From Acidimicrobiaceae bacterium (GTDB taxonomy: Bacteria > Actinomycetota > Acidimicrobiia > Acidimicrobiales > Bog-793), in contig DAIDIA010000223.1 in assembly GCA_027459565.1 (NCBI GenBank), positions 1 to 8,300 on the forward strand: DNA of 8,300 nt, given 5' to 3'. The notes under the pieces were generated by a model, which saw only the letters and a list, made by a program, of their open reading frames with translations, was not told where the DNA came from and ran no database searches. Position numbers and translations under genes: made by a program. Positions 1 through 5,350 of the stretch are shown piece after piece. Numbering within the stretch: position 1 is the stretch's first letter; every line of letters starts with the position of its first letter.

Positions 1-192
1 CAAAACGACATCGAACTCATCTTGCTCCGCCTCAGGCGCTGCTGCAGCTCCGCCGGCCGCCGGGGCAACTGCTACCGCTGCCGGTGCTGCGGCGCTCACG
101 CCGAACTTCTCCTCGAATTCCTTCAAGAGCTCCGAGAGCTCAAGAACGGTCATGCCTGCGATCCCATCGAGGATCTCTTCCTTTGTCGCCAT
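1..192 (-). CDS. rplL: Large ribosomal subunit protein bL12 (L7/L12), N-terminal part, cut by window edge
   Basis: L7/L12 forms the dimers of the ribosomal stalk that recruit the translational GTPases; the dimers bind the C-terminal helix of L10. Only the first 64 residues are in the window. The N-terminal dimerisation domain (about residues 1-34, starting MATKEEILDGIAGM and including a leucine/glutamate-rich helix ending EKFGV) is followed by the typical Ala/Pro/Gly-rich flexible hinge (about 35-54). The first strand of the globular domain (EFDVVL) then runs into the window edge. The ATG at 192 is preceded by a good Shine-Dalgarno sequence (AAGGAAAGG), so the start is firm. It follows rplJ with an 82-nt gap, the normal rplJ-rplL order; rpoB would be expected beyond the edge. 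Confidence 0.96.
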   Translation of the reverse strand, partial: MATKEEILDGIAGMTVLELSELLKEFEEKFGVSAAAPAAVAVAPAAGGAAAAPEAEQDEFDVVL

Positions 193-274
193 GATGATGG
201 TCCCTTTCCTTGGTTACTGCGATATGTGTGAACGGTGAAATCGGGTGCGGTATCTCCAGACCCAGGAGTTCGAG

Positions 275-1051
275 CTACTCGCCGGAGCTCTCACCCGCGG
301 CCTCCGGGCCATCGGACTGGCCAACCGCAAGGTCCGACGCGCCAGAATCGACCACAGGGGTCTCCTCGGCGACCGGCGTCTCAACCACGACCGCGGCCTC
401 CTCAACGGCTGGGGTCTCCTCGGCGGCTGGAGTCTCCTCGGCGGCCGCGGCCTCGTCAGCGCGAGGCGCCTCCTCAGCGCGGACGTCGTCCGTGGACTTG
501 GTCGCCGGTGCGGATTCTGGTGGACGAGAATCGATGAGCGCGGAGATTGCATAGGCGAACTTCTGCGGAACCGCCTGGAGAAGACTCGCGAAACGCTGCA
601 TCGGTGCTGCGAGCATTCCCGCAATCTGCGCGAGGAGCACCTCGCGAGGCGGAAGCTCTGCGAGCGCCGCTGCGTCTCCTGCACTGATCAGGTCCCGTCC
701 GACAAGTCCGCCTTTGACGACGAGACTCGGATTCTCCCGGGCGAAGTCGCGGAGCACCTTGGCGACCGAGGAGACATCTCCCGAGACAAATGCGATTCCC
801 GTCGGTCCAACCAGAAGTGGATCGAGATCGTCAATGCCGGCGGATTTCGCGGCGCGACGCACCAGGGTGTTCTTGTAGATCTTGTATTCGCCGCCAGCGG
901 CGCGAAGCGATCGGAGCAGCTGTTCAAGGCTGGCGACGGAGACGCCACGGTACTCGGTCAGCAACGTCGCAACCGATCCGTTGAGGCGCGCCTCAACGTC
1001 TGAAACGACCGCTACCTTCTCCGGTCTTGGTGCCCGCTCAGTTGTCTCCAC
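275..1051 (-). CDS. rplJ: Large ribosomal subunit protein uL10 with a long acidic C-terminal extension
   Basis: L10 anchors the L7/L12 stalk dimers to 23S rRNA beside L11 and represses its own operon by binding the mRNA leader. The GTG start at 1051 is chosen because AAGGGAGAG lies just upstream and the protein then begins at the family's usual place (RPEKVAVVSDVEARL); the open frame upstream to 1186 overlaps the leader RNA and is unlikely to be translated. It encodes 258 residues against roughly 165-180 for the family. Residues 8-174 are the normal L10 core, with TEYRGVSV, YKIYKNTLVRRA and the L12-binding helix near 136-173. Residues 175-258 are an extra low-complexity tail rich in Ala, Glu, Pro and Val, with imperfect AEETPA / EETPV repeats. 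The tail is in frame and ends at a TAG, so it looks like a real extension rather than a frameshift. Confidence 0.96.
   Translation of the reverse strand: METTERAPRPEKVAVVSDVEARLNGSVATLLTEYRGVSVASLEQLLRSLRAAGGEYKIYKNTLVRRAAKSAGIDDLDPLLVGPTGIAFVSGDVSSVAKVLRDFARENPSLVVKGGLVGRDLISAGDAAALAELPPREVLLAQIAGMLAAPMQRFASLLQAVPQKFAYAISALIDSRPPESAPATKSTDDVRAEEAPRADEAAAAEETPAAEETPAVEEAAVVVETPVAEETPVVDSGASDLAVGQSDGPEAAGESSGE
361..480. repeat. Imperfect short repeats encoding the acidic tail of L10
   Basis: The plus-strand 11-mer TCTCCTCGGCG occurs at 361, 415 and 433, with degenerate copies around 398 and 469. On the minus strand these encode the EETPA/EETPV units of the L10 tail. Spacing is irregular and codon-based, so this is coding low-complexity sequence, not a CRISPR or a mobile repeat. 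It is the kind of tract that can expand or contract between strains. Confidence 0.6.
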
Positions 1052-1070
1052 GTCTCTCCCTTCGGTCGGC

Positions 1071-1196
1071 CCTCGGCCGTCAAGGGACAAGGAGCCAGAC
1101 AAAGGAAGCGCGAGATCTCCGCTTCGCCTCGTCGGGCGGGCCCTGGCCCTTTGAGCGCTTGCGCGCACCTGATGTCTTCGGCGCAACAGACCGAGG
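1071..1196 (-). promoter_or_regulatory. Probable ribosomal protein L10 leader (autoregulatory mRNA structure)
   Basis: The 208-nt gap between rplA and rplJ, read on the minus strand, holds CCGAAGACATCAGGTGCGC (about 1163-1181), close to the conserved core of L10 leaders as I recall it (AAGACnnnnGGTG). It is followed by CCCGACGAGG, like the second conserved strand. CCTCGG (1191-1196) can pair with CCGAGG (1071-1076) to close the structure, and GCGC-GCAA-GCGC (1155-1166) is a GNRA-type tetraloop hairpin. A further hairpin of 6 bp with a 9-nt loop lies at 1105-1125, followed by CTTTGTCT; it has no real T-run. L10 (with L12) binds such leaders to reduce rplJ-rplL expression. Upstream, at 1202-1225, is an unusually AT-rich patch with a TAATCT (1216-1221) that might be a -10 box for a separate rplJ promoter, but no -35 box is visible. 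Confidence 0.6.
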
Positions 1197-1259
1197 TCCG
1201 TTACATAGGTTGTTTAGATTAGCTCAGTTCGCATGGGCTGGCCGACGCCCTGGTCCGGC

Positions 1260-1982
1260 CTATGCGCTTGCGGCGAGAACCTCTTCGGCACGCACCCTCG
1301 AGAGATCGACATGCACCCCGGGTCCCATCGTCGACGAGAGTGTGATCGAACGGATGTAGCGGCCCTTTGCTGCGGCCGGCTTTACCCGATTCAGCTCGTC
1401 GATAACGGCGCGCGTGTTCTCGAGCAGCTGTTCGGGGGTGAAAGACGCCTTGCCGACGGGAACATGGATGTTGCCGACGCGGTCCGTCCGATATTCAATT
1501 CGACCGCTCTTGTACTCCGAAACGGCCTTGGCGACATCCATCGTGACGGTTCCGGTACGCGGGTTGGGCATCAGACCCCGTGGTCCGAGAACCCTACCGA
1601 GGCGTCCGACCTGGACCATCAGATCGGGCGTCGCGATGGCCACGTCAAAGTCGAGGAAGCCCTCCTTCTCGATCCTTGTGACGAGGTCGTCCGCGCCAAC
1701 GACATCCGCGCCTGCCGCACGCGCCGCGGCGGCAAGGTCGCCGGCGGCGAAGACCGCAACGCGCGAGGTGCGACCGGTTCCCGCGGGAAGCGAGAGCGAT
1801 CCGCGCACGATCTGCTCCGCGCGACGCGGATCGACACCAAGGCGAACCGCGAGCTCGATGGTCTCGTCGAACTTGGCGACCGCATTTTGCTTGACGAGTC
1901 CGACAGCGTCGGTCAGCGCATAAAACTCATCGCGATTGAGACGCTTGACTGCGTCGATATACCGCTTTCCCTTGCCTGACAT
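1260..1982 (-). CDS. rplA: Large ribosomal subunit protein uL1
   Basis: L1 binds 23S rRNA at the mobile L1 stalk, guides deacylated tRNA out of the E site, and in many bacteria represses its own rplK-rplA mRNA. The product is 240 residues, the usual length. Visible hallmarks are the N-terminal KGKRYIDAVKRL, FDETIELAVRLGVDPRRAEQ, the signature VLGPRGLMPNPRTGTVT (about residues 128-144), and the RTDRVGNIHVPVGK segment of domain I. The ATG at 1982 has GAGGAG eight nt upstream, which rules out the longer open frame reaching 2195 that would overlap rplK. It lies 40 nt after rplK, and the pair is surely co-transcribed. The longer gap after it contains the L10 leader. Nothing looks damaged. Confidence 0.97.
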   Translation of the reverse strand: MSGKGKRYIDAVKRLNRDEFYALTDAVGLVKQNAVAKFDETIELAVRLGVDPRRAEQIVRGSLSLPAGTGRTSRVAVFAAGDLAAAARAAGADVVGADDLVTRIEKEGFLDFDVAIATPDLMVQVGRLGRVLGPRGLMPNPRTGTVTMDVAKAVSEYKSGRIEYRTDRVGNIHVPVGKASFTPEQLLENTRAVIDELNRVKPAAAKGRYIRSITLSSTMGPGVHVDLSRVRAEEVLAASA

Positions 1983-2022
1983 CTCTTGCTCCTCTAATCC
2001 TTGTATGTGCGCGTGAACGTAA

Positions 2023-2451
2023 TCAGCGGTTGACTTTGATGCCCATCGATCGAGCGGTGCCTTCGACCTGGAGCATCGCGGCCTCAAGATCATTCGCATT
2101 GAGGTCCGGCATCTTCGTCTTCGCGATCTCCTCGAGCTGGGCGAGGGTGATCGAACCAACGGTCTCGCGACCGGCCAGGGTTGCACCCTTTTCAAGTCCG
2201 GCTGCCTCGCGGATCAAAAATGGGGTGGGCGAGGTCTTGAGGATGAAGGTGAAGGTGCGATCCTCGTAGATCGTGATCTCAACGGGAACGATCGAGCCGC
2301 GCATCGCCTCGGTGGCCGCGTTGTACTGCTTGCAGAACTCCATCGTCTGCACGCCATGCGGTCCAAGCGCGGTCCCCACCGGAGGCGCGGGCGTAGCCGC
2401 GCCGGCGGGCAGCTGGATCTTTACGATGGCGGTTACGCGCCTACGTGCCAT
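2023..2451 (-). CDS. rplK: Large ribosomal subunit protein uL11, with unusual N-terminal-domain residues
   Basis: L11 binds the GTPase-associated centre (helices 43/44 of 23S rRNA), takes part in EF-G and RelA function, and forms part of the thiopeptide antibiotic site. The product is 142 residues, normal for the family. The N-terminal domain contains KIQLPAGAATPAPPVG and MEFCKQYNAAT; the RNA-binding C-terminal domain ends with DLNANDLEAAMLQVEGTARSMGI. In the linker that follows PAPPVG, the common sequence GPALGQHGVNIM is replaced by GTALGPHGVQTM, giving T27, P31, Q35 and T36 at normally conserved positions. The ATG at 2451 has only a weak purine-rich stretch (GAGAGATGAGAG) upstream. Gaps to nusG and rplA are both 40 nt, so it is inside the operon. 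Confidence 0.97.
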   Translation of the reverse strand: MARRRVTAIVKIQLPAGAATPAPPVGTALGPHGVQTMEFCKQYNAATEAMRGSIVPVEITIYEDRTFTFILKTSPTPFLIREAAGLEKGATLAGRETVGSITLAQLEEIAKTKMPDLNANDLEAAMLQVEGTARSMGIKVNR

Positions 2452-2491
2452 TTCGCTCTCATCTCTCTTGTCGCAATCGGATTTTGTGCCA

Positions 2492-3187
2492 TTACAGCTT
2501 TGCTACCTGGCTGAACTCAAGCTCGACAGGCGTCTCGCGTCCGAAGATGTTGACGAGCACCTTGAGCTTGAGTTGGTCCTCGTTGATCTCGGCGACGTTG
2601 CCCGTGAAGTCGGCAAACGGACCCTCTTTGACGCGAACGGTCTCCCCGATCTCGTGCTCGAGCCGAGGACGGCGCTGGGGCTTGGGAGCAGCACCCTCTT
2701 GACCCTCTTCGACCGGAGTGAGGATACCGTCGATCTCGGAACGCGAGAGCGGCGAGGGCTTGGTGCCGGGGCCGACGAATCCGGTGACTCCCGGAGTCTG
2801 GCGGATAACGGCCCACGCGTCCTCGTCGAGATCGGCGCGGCACAGGAGGTACCCGGGGAATACCTTCTTCGAAACCGTGACCTTCTTGCCACCCTTGAAC
2901 TCGACGACATCTTCCATCGGGATGATGACCTCGAAGATCCGATCCTCCATATGCATCGAGGAGATCCGGCTCTCCAGATTGGATTTCACCTTGTTCTCGT
3001 AGCCGGCGTACGAATGCACGACGTACCAAGAACCCGGACGGTCGTACGCGCTCTGGGGCTTTGCCGGGACGAACTCGTCCTCGTCGAGCAACTCGTCCTC
3101 TGGCGCGTCAGCGCCCGCCTCGACCGAGGCGTCGTCGGTAGCCTCGGCGACTAGCCCTTCGTTCATTTCAAAGTTGGTCATCGCCAT
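2492..3187 (-). CDS. nusG: Transcription termination/antitermination factor NusG
   Basis: NusG binds the RNA polymerase clamp through its NGN domain; its KOW domain contacts Rho or the ribosome (S10), coupling transcription to translation. The product has 231 residues. Residues 1-52 are an acidic, low-complexity tail (DELLDEDEF) of the kind usual in actinobacteria. The NGN domain follows (about 53-155), starting WYVVHSYAGYENKVK and containing FPGYLLCRADLDEDAW and TPGVTGFVG. A charged linker leads to the KOW domain (about 180-231; VRVKEGPFADFTGNVAEI, VNIFGRETPVELEF). The start is uncertain: ATGs at 3187 and 3181 both follow the weak Shine-Dalgarno stretch GAGAAAG, with spacings of about 2 and 8 nt. 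The second gives a 229-residue protein and would be equally acceptable. It lies 93 nt after secE and 40 nt before rplK. Confidence 0.97.
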   Translation of the reverse strand: MAMTNFEMNEGLVAEATDDASVEAGADAPEDELLDEDEFVPAKPQSAYDRPGSWYVVHSYAGYENKVKSNLESRISSMHMEDRIFEVIIPMEDVVEFKGGKKVTVSKKVFPGYLLCRADLDEDAWAVIRQTPGVTGFVGPGTKPSPLSRSEIDGILTPVEEGQEGAAPKPQRRPRLEHEIGETVRVKEGPFADFTGNVAEINEDQLKLKVLVNIFGRETPVELEFSQVAKL

Positions 3188-3280
3188 AACTTTCTCGGCC
3201 CATCGGCCAGTTCTTCCACTCGTAGTGCCGGCATCGGTACACGCCCTTGGACCCTTTGCCGCGAGGCCCTCCGGAGACCC

Positions 3281-3592
3281 TTACCTGAAGAGGTAGGAGA
3301 CTCCCTTTGCAAAGACCAGATTCAAGGCAAAGATCAGGAGTGCGAGCAACACCAGCGTGGTCAGGACCACGCTGGAGTAGTTCACGACCTCCTTGCGCTT
3401 GGGCCAGAGAACCTTGCCAAGCTCGATTCTCACCTCTCGCATGTAGGTCACAAATCGGGACACCACGCTAGCGCGCTTCGCCTCCGGGGCGCGTCGCGCC
3501 ACCGACCGAGGTGCCGGACGGTTCGCGACGGGGTCGCCCTCTGCATTCAGTTGCCCCTGGCGTTGCAGGAGACGTCGTTGCTCTCGATTCAC
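3281..3592 (-). CDS. secE: Preprotein translocase subunit SecE
   Basis: SecE clamps the two halves of SecY in the cytoplasmic membrane translocon. The product is 103 residues. A basic, unstructured N-terminal region (about 1-44) precedes the conserved amphipathic helix with MREVRIELGKVLWPKRKEV (about 51-69), the hallmark of the family. One membrane segment (about 73-95, SSVVLTTLVLLALLIFALNL) follows. Single-membrane-span SecE of this form is typical outside the enterobacteria. The start is GTG at 3592, preceded by AGAGG with a 6-nt spacer. It lies only 25 nt downstream of tRNA-Trp and 93 nt upstream of nusG, so it is probably processed out of a tRNA-secE-nusG transcript. Confidence 0.95.
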   Translation of the reverse strand: MNREQRRLLQRQGQLNAEGDPVANRPAPRSVARRAPEAKRASVVSRFVTYMREVRIELGKVLWPKRKEVVNYSSVVLTTLVLLALLIFALNLVFAKGVSYLFR

Positions 3593-3617
3593 GAAAAACC
3601 TCTACATAGGTGGTGAG

Positions 3618-3690
3618 CAGGGCAGGAGGGACTCGAACCCCCAACCCCCGGTTTTGGAGACCGGTGCTCTACCAATTGAGCCACTGCCCT
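3618..3690 (-). tRNA. tRNA-Trp (anticodon CCA)
   Basis: Read on the minus strand, the 73-nt cloverleaf has a perfect 7-bp acceptor stem (AGGGCAG with CTGCCCT), a D-arm with GCTC/GAGC, an anticodon stem CCGGT/ACCGG with loop CTCCAAA giving anticodon CCA, a T-arm with TTCGAGT, and discriminator G. CCA is not encoded at the 3' end (GCT follows). tRNA-Trp directly upstream of secE is a classic actinobacterial arrangement. No convincing promoter is visible in the 62 nt between it and the anti-sigma gene. Confidence 0.97.
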
Positions 3691-3752
3691 TCGGGGATCG
3701 GCCTCTCGCATTGGACTCGCGGACGCAGAGCGACCCTCAGGGTTCGAAAACT

Positions 3753-4160
3753 TTAGCACCCAGACGACAATGACTCCTCCGGCAGGCCCCCACCCTCGCC
3801 GAGGCGGTGCGAACGGGTTCCAAAGAGCGCAACCAACGTCGAGGCTGCGAGGACCGCCGCAGCAACCATGAAGAGGTAGACACCGCGTCGGGAGGTCAAT
3901 AGGTCGCGGACGGCGCGCCGCTCTGCCGCCCTCGTGATTCCACCGACGAGATCTGCGAGCATCCCCTCGGGAAGGCGCGCACTCTCGCTCTGCAGCTCCG
4001 CGAGCATCCGGAGCAGACGGCGGTAGTGCGACAGCTCCGCCTGGCACGAAAGGCACTCGTCGAGGTGTGCCAGCAGGAGGCGCGACGGGGAGCTCTTCTT
4101 GTCCGCGACGAGCGCGAGCTCGCCCACCACCTCCCGGCATACGGGCGCCCGACTAGGCAC
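3753..4160 (-). CDS. Membrane-anchored zinc-finger anti-sigma factor (ZAS type)
   Basis: This is the likely antagonist of the ECF sigma factor encoded just upstream, holding it at the cytoplasmic face of the membrane. The GTG at 4160 is chosen because GAGGAG lies 4 nt upstream and it gives the expected N-terminus; it overlaps the sigma gene's stop codon by 8 nt, implying translational coupling. The 135-residue product has the anti-sigma zinc-binding fold: C8 (VCREVVGEL) and HLDECLSC with H32, C36 and C39, so all four usual ligands (C...HX3CX2C) are present. A helical linker (about 45-90) leads to one membrane segment (about 93-114, VYLFMVAAAVLAASTLVALF). Only about 21 residues lie outside, and the protein ends in a cysteine (LSSGC). 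With almost no external domain, the signal is unlikely to be bound there; redox or zinc sensing by the finger, or proteolysis, are possibilities. Confidence 0.82.
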   Translation of the reverse strand: MPSRAPVCREVVGELALVADKKSSPSRLLLAHLDECLSCQAELSHYRRLLRMLAELQSESARLPEGMLADLVGGITRAAERRAVRDLLTSRRGVYLFMVAAAVLAASTLVALFGTRSHRLGEGGGLPEESLSSGC

Positions 4161-4842
4161 TTCTCTCCTCGGATCCGTCGCGCCCCGTCGGCTCGGCACC
4201 TTGGCGCCCCAAAGGTGGGAGGGCCAACAGATCGGCGCTCTCGGCGGAGACCCGATCCACGGTTTCGGTGGCGAACAACTCGTCATGGAGCCGCCTTCGA
4301 GCCCGGTGCAGGCGGACCTTCACCGCGGCACGCGAGATCTGCAGCTCGGCGGCGATCTCCTCGTGGCTCAGGTCATAGACGTCTCCCAGCACGACGACCG
4401 AGCGAAGTGAGAACGGAAGCCTTCCGAGGGCAGCGACCAGTCGTTGCCGGTCCTCCGTCGACTCGCTCGCCATCTCGGGATCGGAGTCCGATGGAACCGT
4501 GGCGACATTGCCGAGCGCCTCGACGTCAAATTCAAGCACCCGTTCGTCGCGATGCTGGCGCTTGCGCAGATGCGTCGACGCGCAGTTCGCGGCAATGCGG
4601 TAGATCCAGGTCGAGAATGACGACTCTGACCGGAAGGAACCTATCGACCGGTAGGCGCGGAGATAGGTGTCTTGCATGATGTCTCGTGCGTCGTGTTCAT
4701 TTCCACTGAGGCGAAGGCAGAGCGCGTAGACCTTGGGAGAGGTCTTGACCACGATCTCCGCGAAGGCCTCTTCATCTCCGGCCTGGGCGGCGGCGACCGC
4801 CCGGTTCAGTCCATCGCCTCGGAGAAGACGTCGGTGGGCCAT
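4153..4842 (-). CDS. ECF-family RNA polymerase sigma factor (sigma-70 group 4)
   Basis: The 229-residue product has the two-domain ECF layout. Sigma region 2 spans about 26-94: AFAEIVVKTSPKVYALCLRL, then DARDIMQDTYLRAYRSIGSF, then the -10-reading FSTWIYRIAANCASTHLRKR. After a linker (95-132) comes region 4 (about 133-188): LGRLPFSLRSVVVLGDVYDL, then a helix-turn-helix SHEEIAAELQISRAAVKVRL and the basic HRARRRLHDEL. About 40 extra residues without a recognisable domain follow. The next gene, overlapping by 8 nt, is a zinc-finger anti-sigma factor, the usual partner. There is no Shine-Dalgarno sequence before the ATG at 4842, and a TAGCGT box lies 6 nt upstream, so the transcript may be leaderless and start in the 30-nt gap after rpmG. 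Its regulon cannot be deduced; an ECF-type self-promoter was not found upstream. Confidence 0.93.
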   Translation of the reverse strand: MAHRRLLRGDGLNRAVAAAQAGDEEAFAEIVVKTSPKVYALCLRLSGNEHDARDIMQDTYLRAYRSIGSFRSESSFSTWIYRIAANCASTHLRKRQHRDERVLEFDVEALGNVATVPSDSDPEMASESTEDRQRLVAALGRLPFSLRSVVVLGDVYDLSHEEIAAELQISRAAVKVRLHRARRRLHDELFATETVDRVSAESADLLALPPLGRQGAEPTGRDGSEERSA

Positions 4843-4848
4843 GACACG

Positions 4849-4854
4849 ACGCTA
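4849..4854 (-). promoter_or_regulatory. Candidate -10 box for the sigma factor gene (leaderless start)
   Basis: TAGCGT on the minus strand lies 6 nt before the ATG at 4842, in the 30-nt gap after the rpmG stop. It fits TANNNT, and transcription starting at about the A of the ATG would give a leaderless mRNA. No recognisable -35 hexamer lies 17 nt upstream (GCTAGC, across the rpmG stop). Confidence 0.35.
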
Positions 4855-4872
4855 ACCGAATACCGAGAGTGG

Positions 4873-5037
4873 CTAGCGGGTTTCCTTGTGCAATGTGTGG
4901 ACGCGGTCAAAGCGGCAGTACTTCTTCATCTCGATGCGCTCGCGGTCGTTGTTGCGGTTCTTCATCGTGATGTAGTTACGCTGCTTGCACACCTCGCATT
5001 CGAGGGTCACCTTGATTCGTCGATCGTTCTTCGCCAC
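4873..5037 (-). CDS. rpmG: Large ribosomal subunit protein bL33, with one zinc ligand replaced
   Basis: bL33 is a small 50S protein near the E site. The start is GTG at 5037, set by AAGGAG (5044-5049) with a 6-nt spacer; an in-frame ATG at 5085 would add 16 residues that do not belong to the family. The product has 54 residues: VTLECEVCKQRNYITMKNRN, then IEMKKYC and the C-terminal HTLHKETR. The first CXXC (C14, C17) is intact, but the second pair reads C41-R-F-D44 instead of CXXC, so the protein has three cysteines and an aspartate where zinc-binding forms have four cysteines. It follows tRNA-Thr and tRNA-Met, the common actinobacterial setting for this copy. No terminator is visible in the 30 nt before the sigma gene. 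Confidence 0.95.
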   Translation of the reverse strand: MAKNDRRIKVTLECEVCKQRNYITMKNRNNDRERIEMKKYCRFDRVHTLHKETR

Positions 5038-5099
5038 CGAGGGCTCCTTGTGCCGTATCGCTTCGCCACCGGCGAAGGCGTCCACTTTATCGTGTTCGG

Positions 5100-5173
5100 T
5101 AGCGGCGGCGGGACTCGAACCCGCGACAACACGATTATGAGCCGTGTGCTCTGACCAACTGAGCTACGCCGCT
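5100..5173 (-). tRNA. tRNA-Met (anticodon CAT), elongator type
   Basis: The 74-nt minus-strand cloverleaf has acceptor stem AGCGGCG/CGCCGCT, D-arm GCTC/GAGC, anticodon stem CACGG/TCGTG with loop CTCATAA (anticodon CAT), T-arm GCGGG/CCCGC with TTCGAGT, and discriminator A. The 1:72 position is a normal A-T pair and the anticodon stem lacks the three G-C pairs of initiator tRNA, so it is not tRNA-fMet. Lysidine-modified tRNA-Ile(CAT) is not formally excluded, but the position between tRNA-Thr and rpmG is the usual place for elongator tRNA-Met. Confidence 0.94.
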
Positions 5174-5182
5174 AAGTCTGCG

Positions 5183-5255
5183 AGCCCCCTGTCGGAATCG
5201 AACCGACGACCTTTTCCTTACCATGGAAATGCTCTGCCGACTGAGCCAAGGGGGC
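5183..5255 (-). tRNA. tRNA-Thr (anticodon GGT)
   Basis: The 73-nt minus-strand cloverleaf has acceptor stem GCCCCCT/AGGGGGC, D-arm GCTC/GAGC, anticodon stem TTTCC/GGAAA with loop ATGGTAA (anticodon GGT), T-arm GTCGG/CCGAC with TTCGATT, and discriminator T. It lies 9 nt upstream of tRNA-Met and probably heads the tRNA-rpmG transcript. A TACCAT about 30 nt upstream (5286-5291) could be its -10 box, but no -35 box matches. Confidence 0.97.
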
Positions 5256-5338
5256 CTTCGGACCATTCCATTGGCCCGGTTGCCCATGGTAGTCCACGAA
5301 ATTTACCCACGGCTCATGGTTCGCTACCCGGTCTCGCG

Positions 5339-5344
5339 TATTGT
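5339..5344 (+). promoter_or_regulatory. Candidate -10 box for the acetyltransferase gene (leaderless start)
   Basis: TATTGT (4 of 6 to TATAAT) ends 6 nt before the ATG at 5351, and no Shine-Dalgarno sequence lies between them. Transcription would begin at or next to the start codon. The -35 region is not recognisable. Confidence 0.4.
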
Positions 5345-5350
5345 TCCAGG

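Noticed and set aside
361..480. Repeats in rplJ as a possible CRISPR or mobile repeat.
   Set aside because: Copies are short, irregularly spaced and in frame with an acidic protein tail, with no spacer-like unique segments.
214..1003. Several long open frames on both strands over rplJ, including a 252-codon plus-strand frame.
   Set aside because: They are antisense or out-of-frame shadows of GC-rich rplJ, have Arg/Ser/Pro-rich composition, and match no family I know.
1052..1186. In-frame upstream extension of rplJ (45 residues).
   Set aside because: The extension is Arg-rich and overlaps the structured leader; the GTG at 1051 with AAGGGAGAG fits the family N-terminus.
3188..3280. GGCC-GATG-GGCC hairpin just upstream of nusG as a terminator or riboswitch.
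   Set aside because: The stem is only 4 bp with no T-run, and secE-nusG co-transcription is expected.
1202..3611. The 9-mer ACCTATGTA (minus strand) occurs both upstream of the L10 leader (1202-1210) and just before secE (3603-3611), suggesting a shared operator.
   Set aside because: Many 9-mers are expected to repeat by chance in 8.3 kb, the flanking bases differ, and the two sites sit at different distances from their genes.
3691..3760. TAAAGT (3750-3755, minus strand) as a -10 box for tRNA-Trp/secE.
   Set aside because: It overlaps the anti-sigma stop codon, no -35 hexamer lies at 16-18 nt, and the box matches only the loose TANNNT pattern.
4672..5154. A 160-codon plus-strand frame opposite the sigma gene and rpmG.
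   Set aside because: It is antisense to two well-supported genes and overlaps tRNA-Met; there is no family match or ribosome site.
5144..5350. Upstream in-frame extension of the GNAT gene.
   Set aside because: It would run through tRNA-Met and tRNA-Thr sequence; family homology begins at the ATG at 5351.
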